Source of the DNA: Thalassospira sp. MCCC 1A01428
GTDB lineage: Bacteria; Pseudomonadota; Alphaproteobacteria; Rhodospirillales; Thalassospiraceae
Direction of reading: 5' to 3'
Length of the DNA: 64,000 nt
Assembly: GCF_002115825.1 (NCBI RefSeq)
Contig: NZ_JFJZ01000027.1
Coordinates: forward strand, 1-64,000
Shown: positions 43,905 through 54,146 of the stretch, piece by piece
How the letters are laid out: each line of letters starts with the position of its first letter
Position numbering within the stretch: the stretch's first letter is position 1
Program-made: the position numbers and the translations under genes
Notes under the pieces: generated by a model
The model's database searches: none
What the model saw: only the letters and a program-made list of their open reading frames with translations
Told to the model about the DNA's origin: nothing

Positions 43905-44732
43905 TTATGCCGCATCCCATTTCGGGGCGAAATCAGGGTTGATCATGCGGCCATCGGGGCGGGCAAGGCCATTTATTTGGGCCATTTCCGCATCGCTAAG
44001 TTCGAAATCAAAAATATCAAAGTTGGCTTTGGCATTTTTGGGCGATCCCGACTTGGGAATGGCCATAACCCCATCCTGTTGCATCAACCAGCGCAGGGTT
44101 ACCTGCGTTGCCGATTTGCCGTGGGTTTTACCAATCGCAATCAGGGTATCATCCTTTAGCACTTCGGCACGCGCCAGCGGGCAATAGGCGGTCAGTAACA
44201 TGTCGTGCTTTTTCAGGCACGCCATCACCGCCTTTTGCGACAGGTACGGGTGATATTCTACCTGATTGCACATAAGGGGCAGATTGCTATAGGCCACCGC
44301 CTTTTCGATCAGGGCCGTTGGAAAATTTGAAATGCCGATATGTTTTGTCATGCCCAGATTGCGTACTTCGTTAAGGGCGGCAATGGTTTCCTCAAGCGGG
44401 ATGTCGTCGTTGGGCCAATGCAGTAATAACAAATCAACATGGTTAAGGTCGAGCTTGCGCAGAGATTCGACTACGGACGTTTGCAGGTCGCCGCTTTGGA
44501 ATTGATCGGGCCATACCTTGGTGGTTAGGAAATAATCATCGCGCGCAAGGCCGCTTGCTTTTAAGCCCCGGCCAACGCCATCTTCATTATGGTACATCTG
44601 GGCTGTATCAAAATGGCGATATCCGATCTCGGCGGCTTTTGCCACCATGGTTTCGGCGGCCTGCGGATCAAGCTGGAAGGTCCCAAAGCCAAGCGCAGGT
44701 ATCGAAACCCCGTGAATGTCACGTGTGATCAT
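43905..44732 (-). CDS. aldo/keto reductase
   Basis: A 275-residue NADPH-dependent TIM-barrel reductase of the 2,5-diketo-gluconate reductase-like group. Catalytic tetrad: Asp in DTAQMYHNED (with Tyr), Lys in TTKVW, and His in LLLLHWPND. The later PKSGSPKNAKANFDIF is the phosphate-binding loop. CAGGGG before the ATG supports the start. Reduces aldehydes and ketones; natural substrate not decidable. Ends at a clear terminator. Confidence 0.92.
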   Translation of the reverse strand: MITRDIHGVSIPALGFGTFQLDPQAAETMVAKAAEIGYRHFDTAQMYHNEDGVGRGLKASGLARDDYFLTTKVWPDQFQSGDLQTSVVESLRKLDLNHVDLLLLHWPNDDIPLEETIAALNEVRNLGMTKHIGISNFPTALIEKAVAYSNLPLMCNQVEYHPYLSQKAVMACLKKHDMLLTAYCPLARAEVLKDDTLIAIGKTHGKSATQVTLRWLMQQDGVMAIPKSGSPKNAKANFDIFDFELSDAEMAQINGLARPDGRMINPDFAPKWDAA

Positions 44733-45089
44733 GGTGCGTATCCCCTGTGTATGATTGTCATTTTGCCATGTTGATGCACAAATGGGCGTATTTTGCGGCC
44801 CTGTGATGCCTGTGCTTCAAAAACCATGGTGCAATTTAAGTGTGATTTTAATCCGAGAATTAGTTTAGATCAAATGATCTGCAACCTGTACGGGGGGATG
44901 AGGGATTGATACCTGTGCGGAAAAGGGGAGTGGAACGCCTGTAAAATCCGCTGAAAACAGGAAAAAAGCCGGCCGTGAATGCCGCGACCGGCTATAAAGT
45001 TTCAGGACTTAGAGTGAGGCTGTATCAAGCCTTCCCTAACCTGACAGGTCGACGGTGCCTATACCTTGATATGCGTCAAATTGGCTGAT
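44733..45089. other. intergenic region with terminator of the zinc-chaperone operon
   Basis: About 357 bases. On the minus strand AGCCGG (44993-44988) pairs with CCGGCT (44972-44967) and is followed by a T run (AAAAAA at 44962-44967), ending the hisI-cobW transcript. The rest holds the promoter of the reductase gene and nothing else I can identify. Confidence 0.65.
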
Positions 45090-46241
<1,152 letters not shown>

Positions 46242-46283
46242 GATCATACCTTTGTGGTCGCGATTGAAATTTGTGGAAGCGGA

Positions 46284-46685
46284 TTATTTTTTGGTGCCAT
46301 AAAGGTCTTCAACCGAAATTTCCGGCTCGGAAATAATGGTTTCCACCCCGTTGCGCACGGCAAAATAAAAACAGTTTCGCCGCCCGGTGTGGCAGGCCAC
46401 CCCTTTTTGATCAACCTGCACCAAAATGGTGTCCTGGTCGCAGTCATAGCGAAAATCAACCAGACGCTGTTCCTGACCGGAGCTTTCGCCCTTGCGCCAG
46501 AGTTTGTTGCGCGACCGTGAAAAATAACAGACACGTCCGGTCGTTAACGTTTCAATCACGGCGTCACGGTTCATCCACGCCATCATTAAAACCTCGCCGC
46601 TGTCGTGCTGCTGGGCAATGGCCGGGATCAATCCCTGTTCATTAAATTTCAAACGGTCGGCAATGTCGGCAAAGGGCGCGGTCAT
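46284..46685 (-). CDS. hisI: phosphoribosyl-AMP cyclohydrolase
   Basis: A 133-residue cyclohydrolase for the third step of histidine synthesis. Mg ligands are in DCDQD (81-85), and the zinc-site cysteines C82, C98 and C105 (GVACHTG...NC) are all present. GGAG precedes the ATG at 46685, giving the usual length; the frame is open to 46763, but that start would lie inside the Zur-like box. Its place in a zinc cluster instead of a his operon suggests a Zur-controlled paralogue, as reported near COG0523 genes; the normal copy would be elsewhere. Only one copy is in view. Confidence 0.9.
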   Translation of the reverse strand: MTAPFADIADRLKFNEQGLIPAIAQQHDSGEVLMMAWMNRDAVIETLTTGRVCYFSRSRNKLWRKGESSGQEQRLVDFRYDCDQDTILVQVDQKGVACHTGRRNCFYFAVRNGVETIISEPEISVEDLYGTKK

Positions 46686-46738
46686 TTGGGCGGGCTCCGG
46701 CATATCGGCAAAAGTTAAATTGTCTGTTGGCTCTTGAC

Positions 46739-46761
46739 GAAATGATATAATATAACACTTC
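46739..46761. promoter_or_regulatory. Zur box between hisI and zur
   Basis: The AT-rich imperfect palindrome reads GAAATGATATAAT followed by ATAACACTTC on the plus strand; its core matches the alphaproteobacterial Zur consensus (TGTTATATTATAACA-like) with one or two mismatches. It is 54 bases before the hisI start and 60 before zur, so one Zur dimer pair could control both directions. Confidence 0.8.
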
Positions 46762-46820
46762 AATAAAAGCGATCCCTAATCGCGATCTTAATAATCACAT
46801 GTCACCAGGATCTCGCAACA

Positions 46821-47297
46821 ATGACGGACCTTTTCCCCGACAAGGGGCATGATCACGGTCGCTGTATCGATAGTGCCCTGCACCAGGCCGAAATTGTGGC
46901 CGAGGCAAACAATGCCCGCTTTACCAATATGCGTCGCCGCGTTTTTACGCTGATCTGGCAGTCACACAAGGCGATCACTGCTTATGAATTGCTCGATGCG
47001 TTGCAGGCCGAAGGGGTTCGGGCGCAGCCGCCTACGGTGTATCGGGCACTGGAATTTCTGGTCGGGTTGCGGCTTATTCACCGTATCGAATCGCTAAATG
47101 CCTATTTTGGCTGCGATATGCCTGATTGCGAACATTTGGGGCAATATTTTATTTGTCGTAATTGTGGACGTGTTGCCGAAGCCGTGAACGAAGACATGAG
47201 CCGCGCCGTACGTACCGCTGCCGGCATCGTCGGCTTTAAAATCGAAGCCACCACCATTGAAATCAAGGGGCTATGCCATGACTGTGCCGCTCATTGA
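46821..47297 (+). CDS. zur: zinc uptake regulator Zur (Fur family)
   Basis: A 158-residue Fur-family repressor. The N-terminal winged helix (about 30-95) leads to a C-terminal dimer and zinc domain with two CXXC pairs (CRNC and CHDC), and HLGQYFICRNCG. Those pairs form the structural zinc site. Its place next to znuCB and the Zur box fixes the identity better than the sequence alone. Its end overlaps the znuC start by 20 bases, which suggests coupling. Confidence 0.92.
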   Translation: MTDLFPDKGHDHGRCIDSALHQAEIVAEANNARFTNMRRRVFTLIWQSHKAITAYELLDALQAEGVRAQPPTVYRALEFLVGLRLIHRIESLNAYFGCDMPDCEHLGQYFICRNCGRVAEAVNEDMSRAVRTAAGIVGFKIEATTIEIKGLCHDCAAH

Positions 47298-48117
47298 GGG
47301 GCAGGAACTGTCGTTGTCTTTTGGCGGCGAGGCGGTTCTTGATAATGTCAGTCTGGCGATTTCGGCCGGTGAAATTATAACCCTGATCGGGCCAAATGGA
47401 GCGGGGAAATCCACCCTGGTCAAGGCGTTGTTGGGTTTGCAGGCTGTCGAGCGCGGCGTAATTACCCGCAAACCCGGCCTGCGCGTGGGTTATGTGCCGC
47501 AAAAACTGGCAATTGACCGGGTTTTACCGATGACGGTGAAACGGTTTTTAAACCTGACCCATCATGCCAGCCTGTCAGACCGGGTTGACGCCTTGAAACA
47601 GGTGGGGGCAAGTGCGGTTTTAAACAGCCAGATCGGCGATTTATCGGGTGGGGAAACCCAGCGTGTGATGCTGGCCCGCGCACTGTTGCGCAAACCTGAT
47701 TTGCTGGTGCTCGATGAACCGACCCAGGGTGTTGATGTGGCCGGCCAGGCGGACTTGTATCGTTTGATCGAAACCATTCGCCGCGATCAGGGTTGTGCGG
47801 TTTTAATGATTTCGCATGATTTGCATCTGGTCATGGCCAAGACGGACAAGGTGGTATGTTTTAACCGCCATGTCTGTTGTTCAGGCCTGCCTGAAACCGT
47901 GCGCCAGCACCCCGAATACCGATCGCTGTTTGGCTATCAGGCCGCCGATGCCATTGGCATTTACCACCACGAGCATGATTTGTCGGGGCAGGTGGTGGGT
48001 GGTTGCGGCCATGATCACGGCCATAATCATTCCCATGGTGATACCAACCATACTACCAAAAATATGGTGAACCAGGTGGGGCAGGGCGATAAGGTCAAGG
48101 AACATTTCCATGGATAG
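47278..48117 (+). CDS. znuC: zinc ABC transporter ATPase ZnuC
   Basis: A 279-residue ABC ATPase. Walker A GPNGAGKST (about 38-46), signature LSGGETQRVMLARALL, Walker B LLVLDEPTQGVD, H-loop ISHD. The last ~45 residues are rich in H (GHDHGHNHSHGDTNH), a tail often found on ZnuC. It lies between zur and znuB, overlapping both. The binding protein ZnuA is not in this cluster. Confidence 0.94.
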   Translation: MTVPLIEGQELSLSFGGEAVLDNVSLAISAGEIITLIGPNGAGKSTLVKALLGLQAVERGVITRKPGLRVGYVPQKLAIDRVLPMTVKRFLNLTHHASLSDRVDALKQVGASAVLNSQIGDLSGGETQRVMLARALLRKPDLLVLDEPTQGVDVAGQADLYRLIETIRRDQGCAVLMISHDLHLVMAKTDKVVCFNRHVCCSGLPETVRQHPEYRSLFGYQAADAIGIYHHEHDLSGQVVGGCGHDHGHNHSHGDTNHTTKNMVNQVGQGDKVKEHFHG

Positions 48118-48919
48118 TTTTCTGGTGCGCGCCATAACGGGTGGTGTGTTGCTGGCCCTTGTGTGTGGTCCGTTTGGCACATTCATTGTCTGGCGACGCA
48201 TGGCCTTTTTTGGCGACACGCTGGCCCATGCCGCCCTGTTGGGTGTGGCTGTCGGGTTGCTGTTTGGCATTGATGTGCGTTTTGGCATGATTGTCACCTG
48301 CCTGATGGCGGCCTTGTTGCTGGCCCTTGGGCAACGGCAAAGTAAACTGGGCAGTGATACGGTTTTGGGGATGCTGGCCCATTCAACCCTGGCCCTGGGC
48401 ATGGTGGCGCTGGCCTTCGTACAGGGTGTCGCGGTCGATATCATGGCCTATTTGTTCGGGGATATTCTGGCGATCAATACCACCGATTTATGGTTGCTGG
48501 GCCTTGGGGGCGGGGCTGCTGTGACCGCTCTTGTCTGGATGTGGCGACCGCTTCTGGCCTTAACCGTTTCACCCGAAATTGCCGCTGTTGAGGGGGTAAA
48601 GGTTGAATGGCTGCGGGTTGTTTTCATGTTGTTAATGGCGCTGGTGATTGGCATTGCCATTAAAATTGTTGGTGTGTTGTTAATTACGGCCTTGTTGATC
48701 GTCCCTGCCGCCAGTGCACGTTTTTTTTCGCGCACGCCCGAACAAATGGCAATCGGTGCTGCCTTGTTTGGTGTGGCAGCGGTTTTGGCCGGTATCGCGC
48801 TGTCATGGCATATCGACAGCCCGGCAGGCCCCAGCATTGTGATCTCGGCCGCAGGGTTGTTTTTAATCAGCAGTGCGATTGCCCCTGTTTTTCGCCGTCT
48901 GGCCCGTATATCGGGCTAG
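48110..48919 (+). CDS. znuB: zinc ABC transporter permease ZnuB
   Basis: A 269-residue ABC-3 permease with eight predicted helices. The start overlaps znuC by 8 bases. Patterns GPFGTFIVWRRMAFFGDTLAHAALLGVA and later VGVLLITALLIVPAASAR belong to the ZnuB/MntB family. It transports zinc together with ZnuC and a ZnuA encoded elsewhere. Ends before a bidirectional terminator. Confidence 0.94.
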   Translation: MDSFLVRAITGGVLLALVCGPFGTFIVWRRMAFFGDTLAHAALLGVAVGLLFGIDVRFGMIVTCLMAALLLALGQRQSKLGSDTVLGMLAHSTLALGMVALAFVQGVAVDIMAYLFGDILAINTTDLWLLGLGGGAAVTALVWMWRPLLALTVSPEIAAVEGVKVEWLRVVFMLLMALVIGIAIKIVGVLLITALLIVPAASARFFSRTPEQMAIGAALFGVAAVLAGIALSWHIDSPAGPSIVISAAGLFLISSAIAPVFRRLARISG

Positions 48920-48940
48920 CCCCCGGAAAACAGGATAAAT

Positions 48941-48982
48941 AAAAAAAACGGCGCGGAAAATAACCATCCGCGCCGTTTTTTA
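48941..48982. terminator. bidirectional terminator between znuB and metC-like gene
   Basis: AAACGGCGCGGA (48946-48957) pairs with TCCGCGCCGTTT (48967-48978), with an A run before and T run after, so it works for znuB (plus) and for the lyase gene (minus). Confidence 0.88.
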
Positions 48983-48999
48983 TGATCGGTCATTACTGA

Positions 49000-50184
49000 T
49001 TAAACCGTTTTCAACCGTTCAAATCCGGCGGTCAGATCGGCGATCAGATCGTCAGTATCTTCCAGCCCGACATGAATGCGCACCAGTTGGCCGGGGTCGT
49101 CCCACGTCGTGGCGGTGCGGATTTTTTTCGGGTCAGATGGCAAAAGCAGGCTTTCAAACCCGCCCCAGCTAAAGCCCATGCCAAACAGATCCATATGGTC
49201 CAGCATATTGGCCAGTTGTGGGCGGGTGACCGGGTGCAGGATGAAGGAAAATAGGCCGCTGGCCCCAATAAAATCACGTTTCCAGATTGCATGTCCCGGG
49301 TCATCGGGCAGGCCGGGGTGTAATACGCGGCTTACTTCGGGACGGGTTTGCAACCATTTGGCAATGGCAAGGCCGGATTCGTGATGCTGGCGCATTCGCA
49401 CATTAAGGGTGCGCAACCCGCGCTGGGCCAGATAACAGTCATCCGGGCCAATTGAATCGCCCGACAAGATAACCTGCTTTTTGCAAGTGACAAAATCTTC
49501 TTCAGTGGCGGTGGTGATGGTACCCATCATGACATCGGAATGGCCGACAATGTATTTTGTACCGGCCTGAACCGATACATCCACACCCATCTCAAACGGG
49601 CGGCACAGTGTGGGCGAGGCCCAGGTGTTATCAAGCAATACCTTGGCGTTTTTGGCGTGTGCGGCCTTGGCAATGGCCGGGATATCCTGCATTTCAAAGG
49701 TCAGCGACCCGGGGCTTTCGCACCAGATGACGGTGGTATTATCGCGGATAAGACCGGCAATATCAGCCCCCAGCGTTGGGTCGTAATATTCGACATCGAC
49801 GCCAAATTTTTTCAAAAACGTATTGGCAAGGTTGCGGGTAGGGAAATAGGTGCTGTCCGAGATCAGCACATGGTCGCCGGGTTTAACGAATGCCAGAATG
49901 GCATTGGTAATGGCTGCAACCCCTGATGACAGGCAGAGGGTGGCGTGGCCGCCTTCCAGCTCGGCAATGGCTTCTTCCAGCAAATAGCGCGTCGGGGTGC
50001 CATGACGGCCATAAAAGCTGTTGCCGTGCGGGAAGGGCGAGGCGTTGTCCAGGGCTTCAAGGTTTTCAAACAAAATGGTCGAGGCATGTAAAACCGGCGG
50101 GTTGACCACACCATGATATTCGCTGGACCGGCGCCCGGCATGAACCAGCCGTGTCGATGATTTAAAATTTTTGTCAGTAGACAT
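49000..50184 (-). CDS. metC: cystathionine beta-lyase
   Basis: A 394-residue fold-type I PLP enzyme that cleaves cystathionine to homocysteine, pyruvate and ammonia. PLP Lys is in QAGTKYIVGHSDVMMG, with SFYGRHGTPT and DNTWASPT as substrate motifs; these look like MetC rather than the gamma-family, whose usual lysine context is S(A/T)TK. AAGGAG lies before the ATG. A second, more distant relative lies at 27341. Single gene ended by the shared terminator. Confidence 0.9.
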   Translation of the reverse strand: MSTDKNFKSSTRLVHAGRRSSEYHGVVNPPVLHASTILFENLEALDNASPFPHGNSFYGRHGTPTRYLLEEAIAELEGGHATLCLSSGVAAITNAILAFVKPGDHVLISDSTYFPTRNLANTFLKKFGVDVEYYDPTLGADIAGLIRDNTTVIWCESPGSLTFEMQDIPAIAKAAHAKNAKVLLDNTWASPTLCRPFEMGVDVSVQAGTKYIVGHSDVMMGTITTATEEDFVTCKKQVILSGDSIGPDDCYLAQRGLRTLNVRMRQHHESGLAIAKWLQTRPEVSRVLHPGLPDDPGHAIWKRDFIGASGLFSFILHPVTRPQLANMLDHMDLFGMGFSWGGFESLLLPSDPKKIRTATTWDDPGQLVRIHVGLEDTDDLIADLTAGFERLKTV

Positions 50185-50438
50185 AAGGCATTTCTCCTTG
50201 CCGCTAATAAGGCGACCAATGTGTCATTTGTTCGCTAAGACAAAGCATCTCAAGGCATTGGGATCAAGGATTTTTACGGTAATTTGATGTGGATATGGGC
50301 CAGATCTTGCATGTTGGTTGCCCGGTGCGGCCTGTTTGCCGTACACGGGCGATGGTGTAAATTTGTCCCTGCGATTGCGGCTCGCATCGAGGATGATAAA
50401 TGATGTAAAACCGCTATCAGCTTTGCAAGGGAGGTTTT

Positions 50439-51395
50439 GTGCTTCAGCTTCAGGATTTTCGGGCAGCCCGCCGTATGATTTCGCCTCACATGCGTGTCAC
50501 GCCGGTTTTTGCCATTGGTCAGCCCGATTTTGGGGCGGCTTATAAAAACGGTGGTGTCACATTCCCCGATTTGTTTTTGAAACTGGAGAATTTGCAGATT
50601 TCAGGGTCATTCAAGGCGCGTGGGGCGATGAATGCAGCGCTTAACCTTGAAGGGGATGTTCTAAAAAACGGGCTTGTTACGGCATCGGGCGGCAACCATG
50701 GCATGGGGGTTATCAACGCGGCACGTGTTTTAAATGTGCCGGTTAAAATATTTTTGCCAACCAACACACCCAAGCCCAAGGTCACTAAACTGCGAAAATC
50801 GGGTGTTGATGTAACATTGTACGGTGCCGTCTGGGACGAGGCCAACCATGCCGCCATCGCCCATGCGCGCGAAACCGGTATGGCCTATATCCATCCTTTT
50901 GCCGACCCTAATGTTATTGCGGGGCAGGGGACAATTGCGCTGGAACTGCTCGAACAGCGTGCCGATCTTGATACGCTGGTGGTGGCCGTTGGGGGCGGCG
51001 GGCTGATTTCCGGTGTGGCAACAGCGGCAAAAATGCTGCGTCCCGGTATTCGCATTATCGGGGTTGAACCTGTAGGAGCCCCGACCCTGTTTGAAAGCCT
51101 GAAAAACAACGAAGTAGTTACATTGCCTTCGGTCAATACCGCAGCAACCAGTTTGGCCCCCCGCCAGTCATCTGCATTAAATGTCGATTTGATCGGTAAA
51201 AATGTCGATCGTATTGTCCTGGTATCGGACGATGAAATGCGCGCCGCCGCAGGCTGGATGTGGCGTGATCTGGGGTTGTCGGTTGAATTGTCGGCAGCCG
51301 CCGGGATTGCCGCGGTAATGCACGGGCGACTTGGCTATGTTGACCCGGGCAAAACCGGCATTATCGTGTGTGGCACCGGAACTGACGGACAATAG
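50439..51395 (+). CDS. threonine/serine dehydratase (fold-type II PLP)
   Basis: A 318-residue enzyme of the threonine dehydratase/serine racemase group. PLP Lys in SGSFKARGAM (about 49-58), the phosphate-binding glycine loop GGGGLISG (about 184-191), and ASGGNHGMG. No C-terminal ACT regulatory domain, so a catabolic or serine-racemase-like enzyme rather than IlvA with feedback control. The start is a GTG at 50439 with a strong AAGGGAGG before it. A terminator follows. Confidence 0.88.
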   Translation: MLQLQDFRAARRMISPHMRVTPVFAIGQPDFGAAYKNGGVTFPDLFLKLENLQISGSFKARGAMNAALNLEGDVLKNGLVTASGGNHGMGVINAARVLNVPVKIFLPTNTPKPKVTKLRKSGVDVTLYGAVWDEANHAAIAHARETGMAYIHPFADPNVIAGQGTIALELLEQRADLDTLVVAVGGGGLISGVATAAKMLRPGIRIIGVEPVGAPTLFESLKNNEVVTLPSVNTAATSLAPRQSSALNVDLIGKNVDRIVLVSDDEMRAAAGWMWRDLGLSVELSAAAGIAAVMHGRLGYVDPGKTGIIVCGTGTDGQ

Positions 51396-51437
51396 GTAAC
51401 AGTCTCTTACCGGGCATGAGATTATCGATCAGGCAAT

Positions 51438-51473
51438 AAAAAAGGACGAAACCTTGCGGTCTCGTCCTTTTTT
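51438..51473. terminator. bidirectional terminator between dehydratase and rpmF
   Basis: AAAAAAGGACGA (51438-51449) pairs with TCGTCCTTTTTT (51462-51473). Ends the plus-strand dehydratase and the minus-strand rpmF transcript. Confidence 0.88.
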
Positions 51474-51566
51474 AAACCAGCATTCCCCGATAAAGGGGAT
51501 GCGGAAAACAGCGTCGCAAACCGCGATGCAATAACGCAGGCGGGTAATAACCCGCCGTGGCGTAAA

Positions 51567-51746
51567 TTACATTTTCGGTTCGATGACCTGACGACCACGG
51601 TACATACCGGTCTTCAGGTCAACGTGGTGCGGGCGATGCAGTTCGCCGGTTTCTTTGTCTTCGCGGTACGAGCCCGCGGCGAGCTTGTCATGTGAGCGAC
51701 GCATGCCCTGACGGGACTTGGTCACTTTACTTTTTGGCACTGCCAT
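51567..51746 (-). CDS. rpmF: 50S ribosomal protein L32
   Basis: A 59-residue protein: [20 protein letters not shown] at the start and QVIEPKM at the end, the alphaproteobacterial L32. It contains no cysteine, so it is the zinc-free form. AGGA lies before the ATG. It ends near the bidirectional terminator at 51438-51473. A GNAT gene stops 41 bases upstream of it on the same strand. Confidence 0.97.
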   Translation of the reverse strand: MAVPKSKVTKSRQGMRRSHDKLAAGSYREDKETGELHRPHHVDLKTGMYRGRQVIEPKM

Positions 51747-51787
51747 GGGTCATAATCCTCAGGCTTGGGTAAACTTAGGGGCGCTTG

Positions 51788-52450
51788 TTACCTTGCGCGG
51801 TCGGGAAAGTCAACGATCAAAGTATCCGAATTGTCAAATTCGCCATCTTTTTGCGATTTTGGGGCGCCAGGCGTGTTCGCCACGGTTACGGTGGCAGGAA
51901 TCAGCCCGGTGTCACGGGGATCGTCGATTAACTCTGTACGCTGATCATATACCGTAAAGCCTGCCCGTTGATAAGCCCCTAACGCAGATGGATGGTCCAT
52001 TGAACAGGTATTTACCGTCAAACGTTGCGGGGAAAAGCTCCAGGCGGTGTCCACAGCCCAGTTCAGCAAGTATTTGCCATAGCCCTTGCCGATAAATTCC
52101 GGGATCAGCCCCATATAGGAAAGGTCGATCTGGCGTTCTTCTTCCAGCAAGATCAGGCTAAGTTCGGCAAAGCCGGCCGGAACGCCCCCAACATAAAGAA
52201 CATAAACATGGTTTTCCGGGCTTGAGAGAATCGGCTCAAGTTCATGATCGCCAAGCTGGCGGCGAAACCACCACATCCACGGTTCGCCGACCGTATTATA
52301 AAGATAGCGATAAAACGATATTGTCGGTTCCTCGGCCCGCACAATGGCAACCTTGCCTGGCGGAATAACCGCTGCCGGGCGATCTGGCTGATGGGTCATT
52401 TCCAGATAGGTGATGGTGACTTCCAGTTTCCCGGGCGTCTTTGCAGTCAT
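51788..52450 (-). CDS. GNAT-family N-acetyltransferase
   Basis: A 220-residue acetyltransferase. The acetyl-CoA loop is IPEFIGKGYGKYLL (about 114-127, Q/RxxGxG/A type), followed by LTVNTCSMDHPSALGAYQRAGF (the N..A...Y...GF end). The C-terminal ~40 residues are polar and perhaps disordered. Its ATG overlaps the stop of the next GNAT gene (ATGA), so the two are translationally coupled. Acceptor unknown. Confidence 0.85.
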   Translation of the reverse strand: MTAKTPGKLEVTITYLEMTHQPDRPAAVIPPGKVAIVRAEEPTISFYRYLYNTVGEPWMWWFRRQLGDHELEPILSSPENHVYVLYVGGVPAGFAELSLILLEEERQIDLSYMGLIPEFIGKGYGKYLLNWAVDTAWSFSPQRLTVNTCSMDHPSALGAYQRAGFTVYDQRTELIDDPRDTGLIPATVTVANTPGAPKSQKDGEFDNSDTLIVDFPDRAR

Positions 52451-53103
52451 GAGGTTAACCTTTTTTCAAAAAAACCGTCGTCGCCAGGGGCGCTGGCCTG
52501 GGCCGGTGCCATTGATGGCCGATATCCCTGGCGACGATAAAATTTTGCGGCACGCGGTGATGCCGCGTGAACCTTGCATTTTTTCAGGCCAACAGCCGAT
52601 AAAATGTTTTCGGCCGTTTCCAGCATTGTCGCTCCGTGGCCCTGTCCGCGGGCGCGCGATGCAACAACAAGGTAATGGACCCAGCCGTTAGTGCCATCAT
52701 GCCCCACCATAACGGTGGCAATTACCGGTCGTTTGGGCGACTGGCGGGCAATCAGTACCGATCCGCGACCAGATGCATAACAGTTTTGTAAATCATCATG
52801 CGCCCGGGCATTTGCGGTGTCCGGATTAATCAGGTCCCCATCATACCACAAATTGATTACCGCGTCGCAATCAGCGGCATTCTCAAGCGATAGCCGCTCA
52901 ATAATAATGTCCTGTTCGGGTGCGCTATTTTCCGGCTTCGCAACGGCAGGGATTGGTGGGCGGACGGGGTGCGGTGTTTGCAGGCCTGGATCAGGAGCCG
53001 CGTCATCAGGGGCAGCTGGATGGGGTGGGGCAGCCGGACCTGCGTCACAACAGGCGCGGTGTTGTCGTTTTCGGGGGTGCTGGCCGGTTGGGGGCTGGGT
53101 CAT
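52447..53103 (-). CDS. GNAT-family N-acetyltransferase with proline-rich N-terminus
   Basis: A 218-residue protein. The first ~70 residues are rich in P, A, H and R and look disordered. The GNAT domain follows: VVASRARGQGHGATMLETAE is the acetyl-CoA loop, then HAASPRAAKFYRRQGYRPS. It resembles YpeA-type acetyltransferases. ATG at 53103 follows a GGA; a TTG at 53151 would add 16 residues of the same low-complexity kind. It precedes and overlaps the first GNAT gene by 4 bases. Confidence 0.75.
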   Translation of the reverse strand: MTQPPTGQHPRKRQHRACCDAGPAAPPHPAAPDDAAPDPGLQTPHPVRPPIPAVAKPENSAPEQDIIIERLSLENAADCDAVINLWYDGDLINPDTANARAHDDLQNCYASGRGSVLIARQSPKRPVIATVMVGHDGTNGWVHYLVVASRARGQGHGATMLETAENILSAVGLKKCKVHAASPRAAKFYRRQGYRPSMAPAQASAPGDDGFFEKRLTS

Positions 53104-53285
53104 GGGCAATTCCGGCCCGGTTGCAGGCAGTTCCTTGCGCCGGGGACCCAAGTGTAATTGCTGTATGAAGCGGTATGGTACAATTCATAAAATTTCGGCC
53201 CCGCCTTGCACCGCACTTGTTTATGCCGCGCGGGGCATATCGGTGACGGTGCAGGGGGGCGGGGCCAAAAAATCATTGTGCTGTC

Positions 53286-54146
53286 CTATTTGGGCTGGCC
53301 CGATGCGCGGGGGCTTTCGGGGCGCGAAGCCCACTCCGCCCACGATCCGTCATAAACAGCGGTATGTTTTTTACCGGCAATATAGGCCCCCATGGCCAGC
53401 ACACAGGCCGTAACACCCGAGCCACAACTGGTAACCATCGGTTTATCAAGGTTTACGCCAGCATCCTTGAAAACCACTTTTATGTCGTCGCCATCCTTAA
53501 AGGTGCCGTCGGCATTAAGCAGTTTTTCAAACGGGACATTATAGGCCCCGGGAATGCGGCCCGGTGCGCCCCAGCGTTCATCGGCGGTGCCGGCAAAACG
53601 TTCGGCCGAACGGGCATCAACCAGTTGTTCGCGCCCGGTATCAACATTGGCCAGGACCTGGTCATATTCGCGCAGCAAAAAGCTGTTGGCGCGTGCGGTG
53701 AAATGGCGTTCGCGCGGGGGCGTTGCCGCATCGGTCACCGGGTTGCCGTCGGCTTCCCATTTCGGTAATCCACCATCAAGAACCACAACATCGTTATGGC
53801 CGAAATGGCGCAACATCCACCATGCCCGGCAAGCGGCGGATGCCACACCGGTTTGTGCGTAAACAACAATGCGCACACCATCGCCCAGGCCCAGTTTACG
53901 GACTTTGGCTGAAAACTTGATGGCGTCGGGCATCATATGGGGCAGGGGGGCACTGTCGTCGGCGGCAATATCGTCAATATCAAAAAAGACGGCACCGGGA
54001 ATATGTTTGGCATCAAAAATGGCGCGCGGGTCCTTGCCGCTGCCAGGCATATACCAGCTTGCATCAATCACGCGCACATCAGGGGCGTTTAAATGCTCTG
54101 CCAGCCACTGGGTGGAAACCAGCGCGTCAGATTTGGGGTCACTCAT
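53286..54146 (-). CDS. sseA: 3-mercaptopyruvate sulfurtransferase
   Basis: A 286-residue two-domain rhodanese. The C-terminal domain has the active-site loop CGSGVTA, the mercaptopyruvate-type form (thiosulfate sulfurtransferases have CRxGxx). It transfers sulfur from 3-mercaptopyruvate to thiol acceptors or cyanide. ATG at 54146 follows GGAGCTTGACC; the frame is open to 54206. The upstream gene is AlaX, on the same strand with a 130-base gap. Confidence 0.92.
   Translation of the reverse strand: MSDPKSDALVSTQWLAEHLNAPDVRVIDASWYMPGSGKDPRAIFDAKHIPGAVFFDIDDIAADDSAPLPHMMPDAIKFSAKVRKLGLGDGVRIVVYAQTGVASAACRAWWMLRHFGHNDVVVLDGGLPKWEADGNPVTDAATPPRERHFTARANSFLLREYDQVLANVDTGREQLVDARSAERFAGTADERWGAPGRIPGAYNVPFEKLLNADGTFKDGDDIKVVFKDAGVNLDKPMVTSCGSGVTACVLAMGAYIAGKKHTAVYDGSWAEWASRPESPRASGQPK

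Noticed and set aside
52920-53168. Plus-strand glycine-rich frame opposite the second GNAT gene
   Set aside because: It reads the GC-rich, proline-encoding stretch backwards and is not supported.
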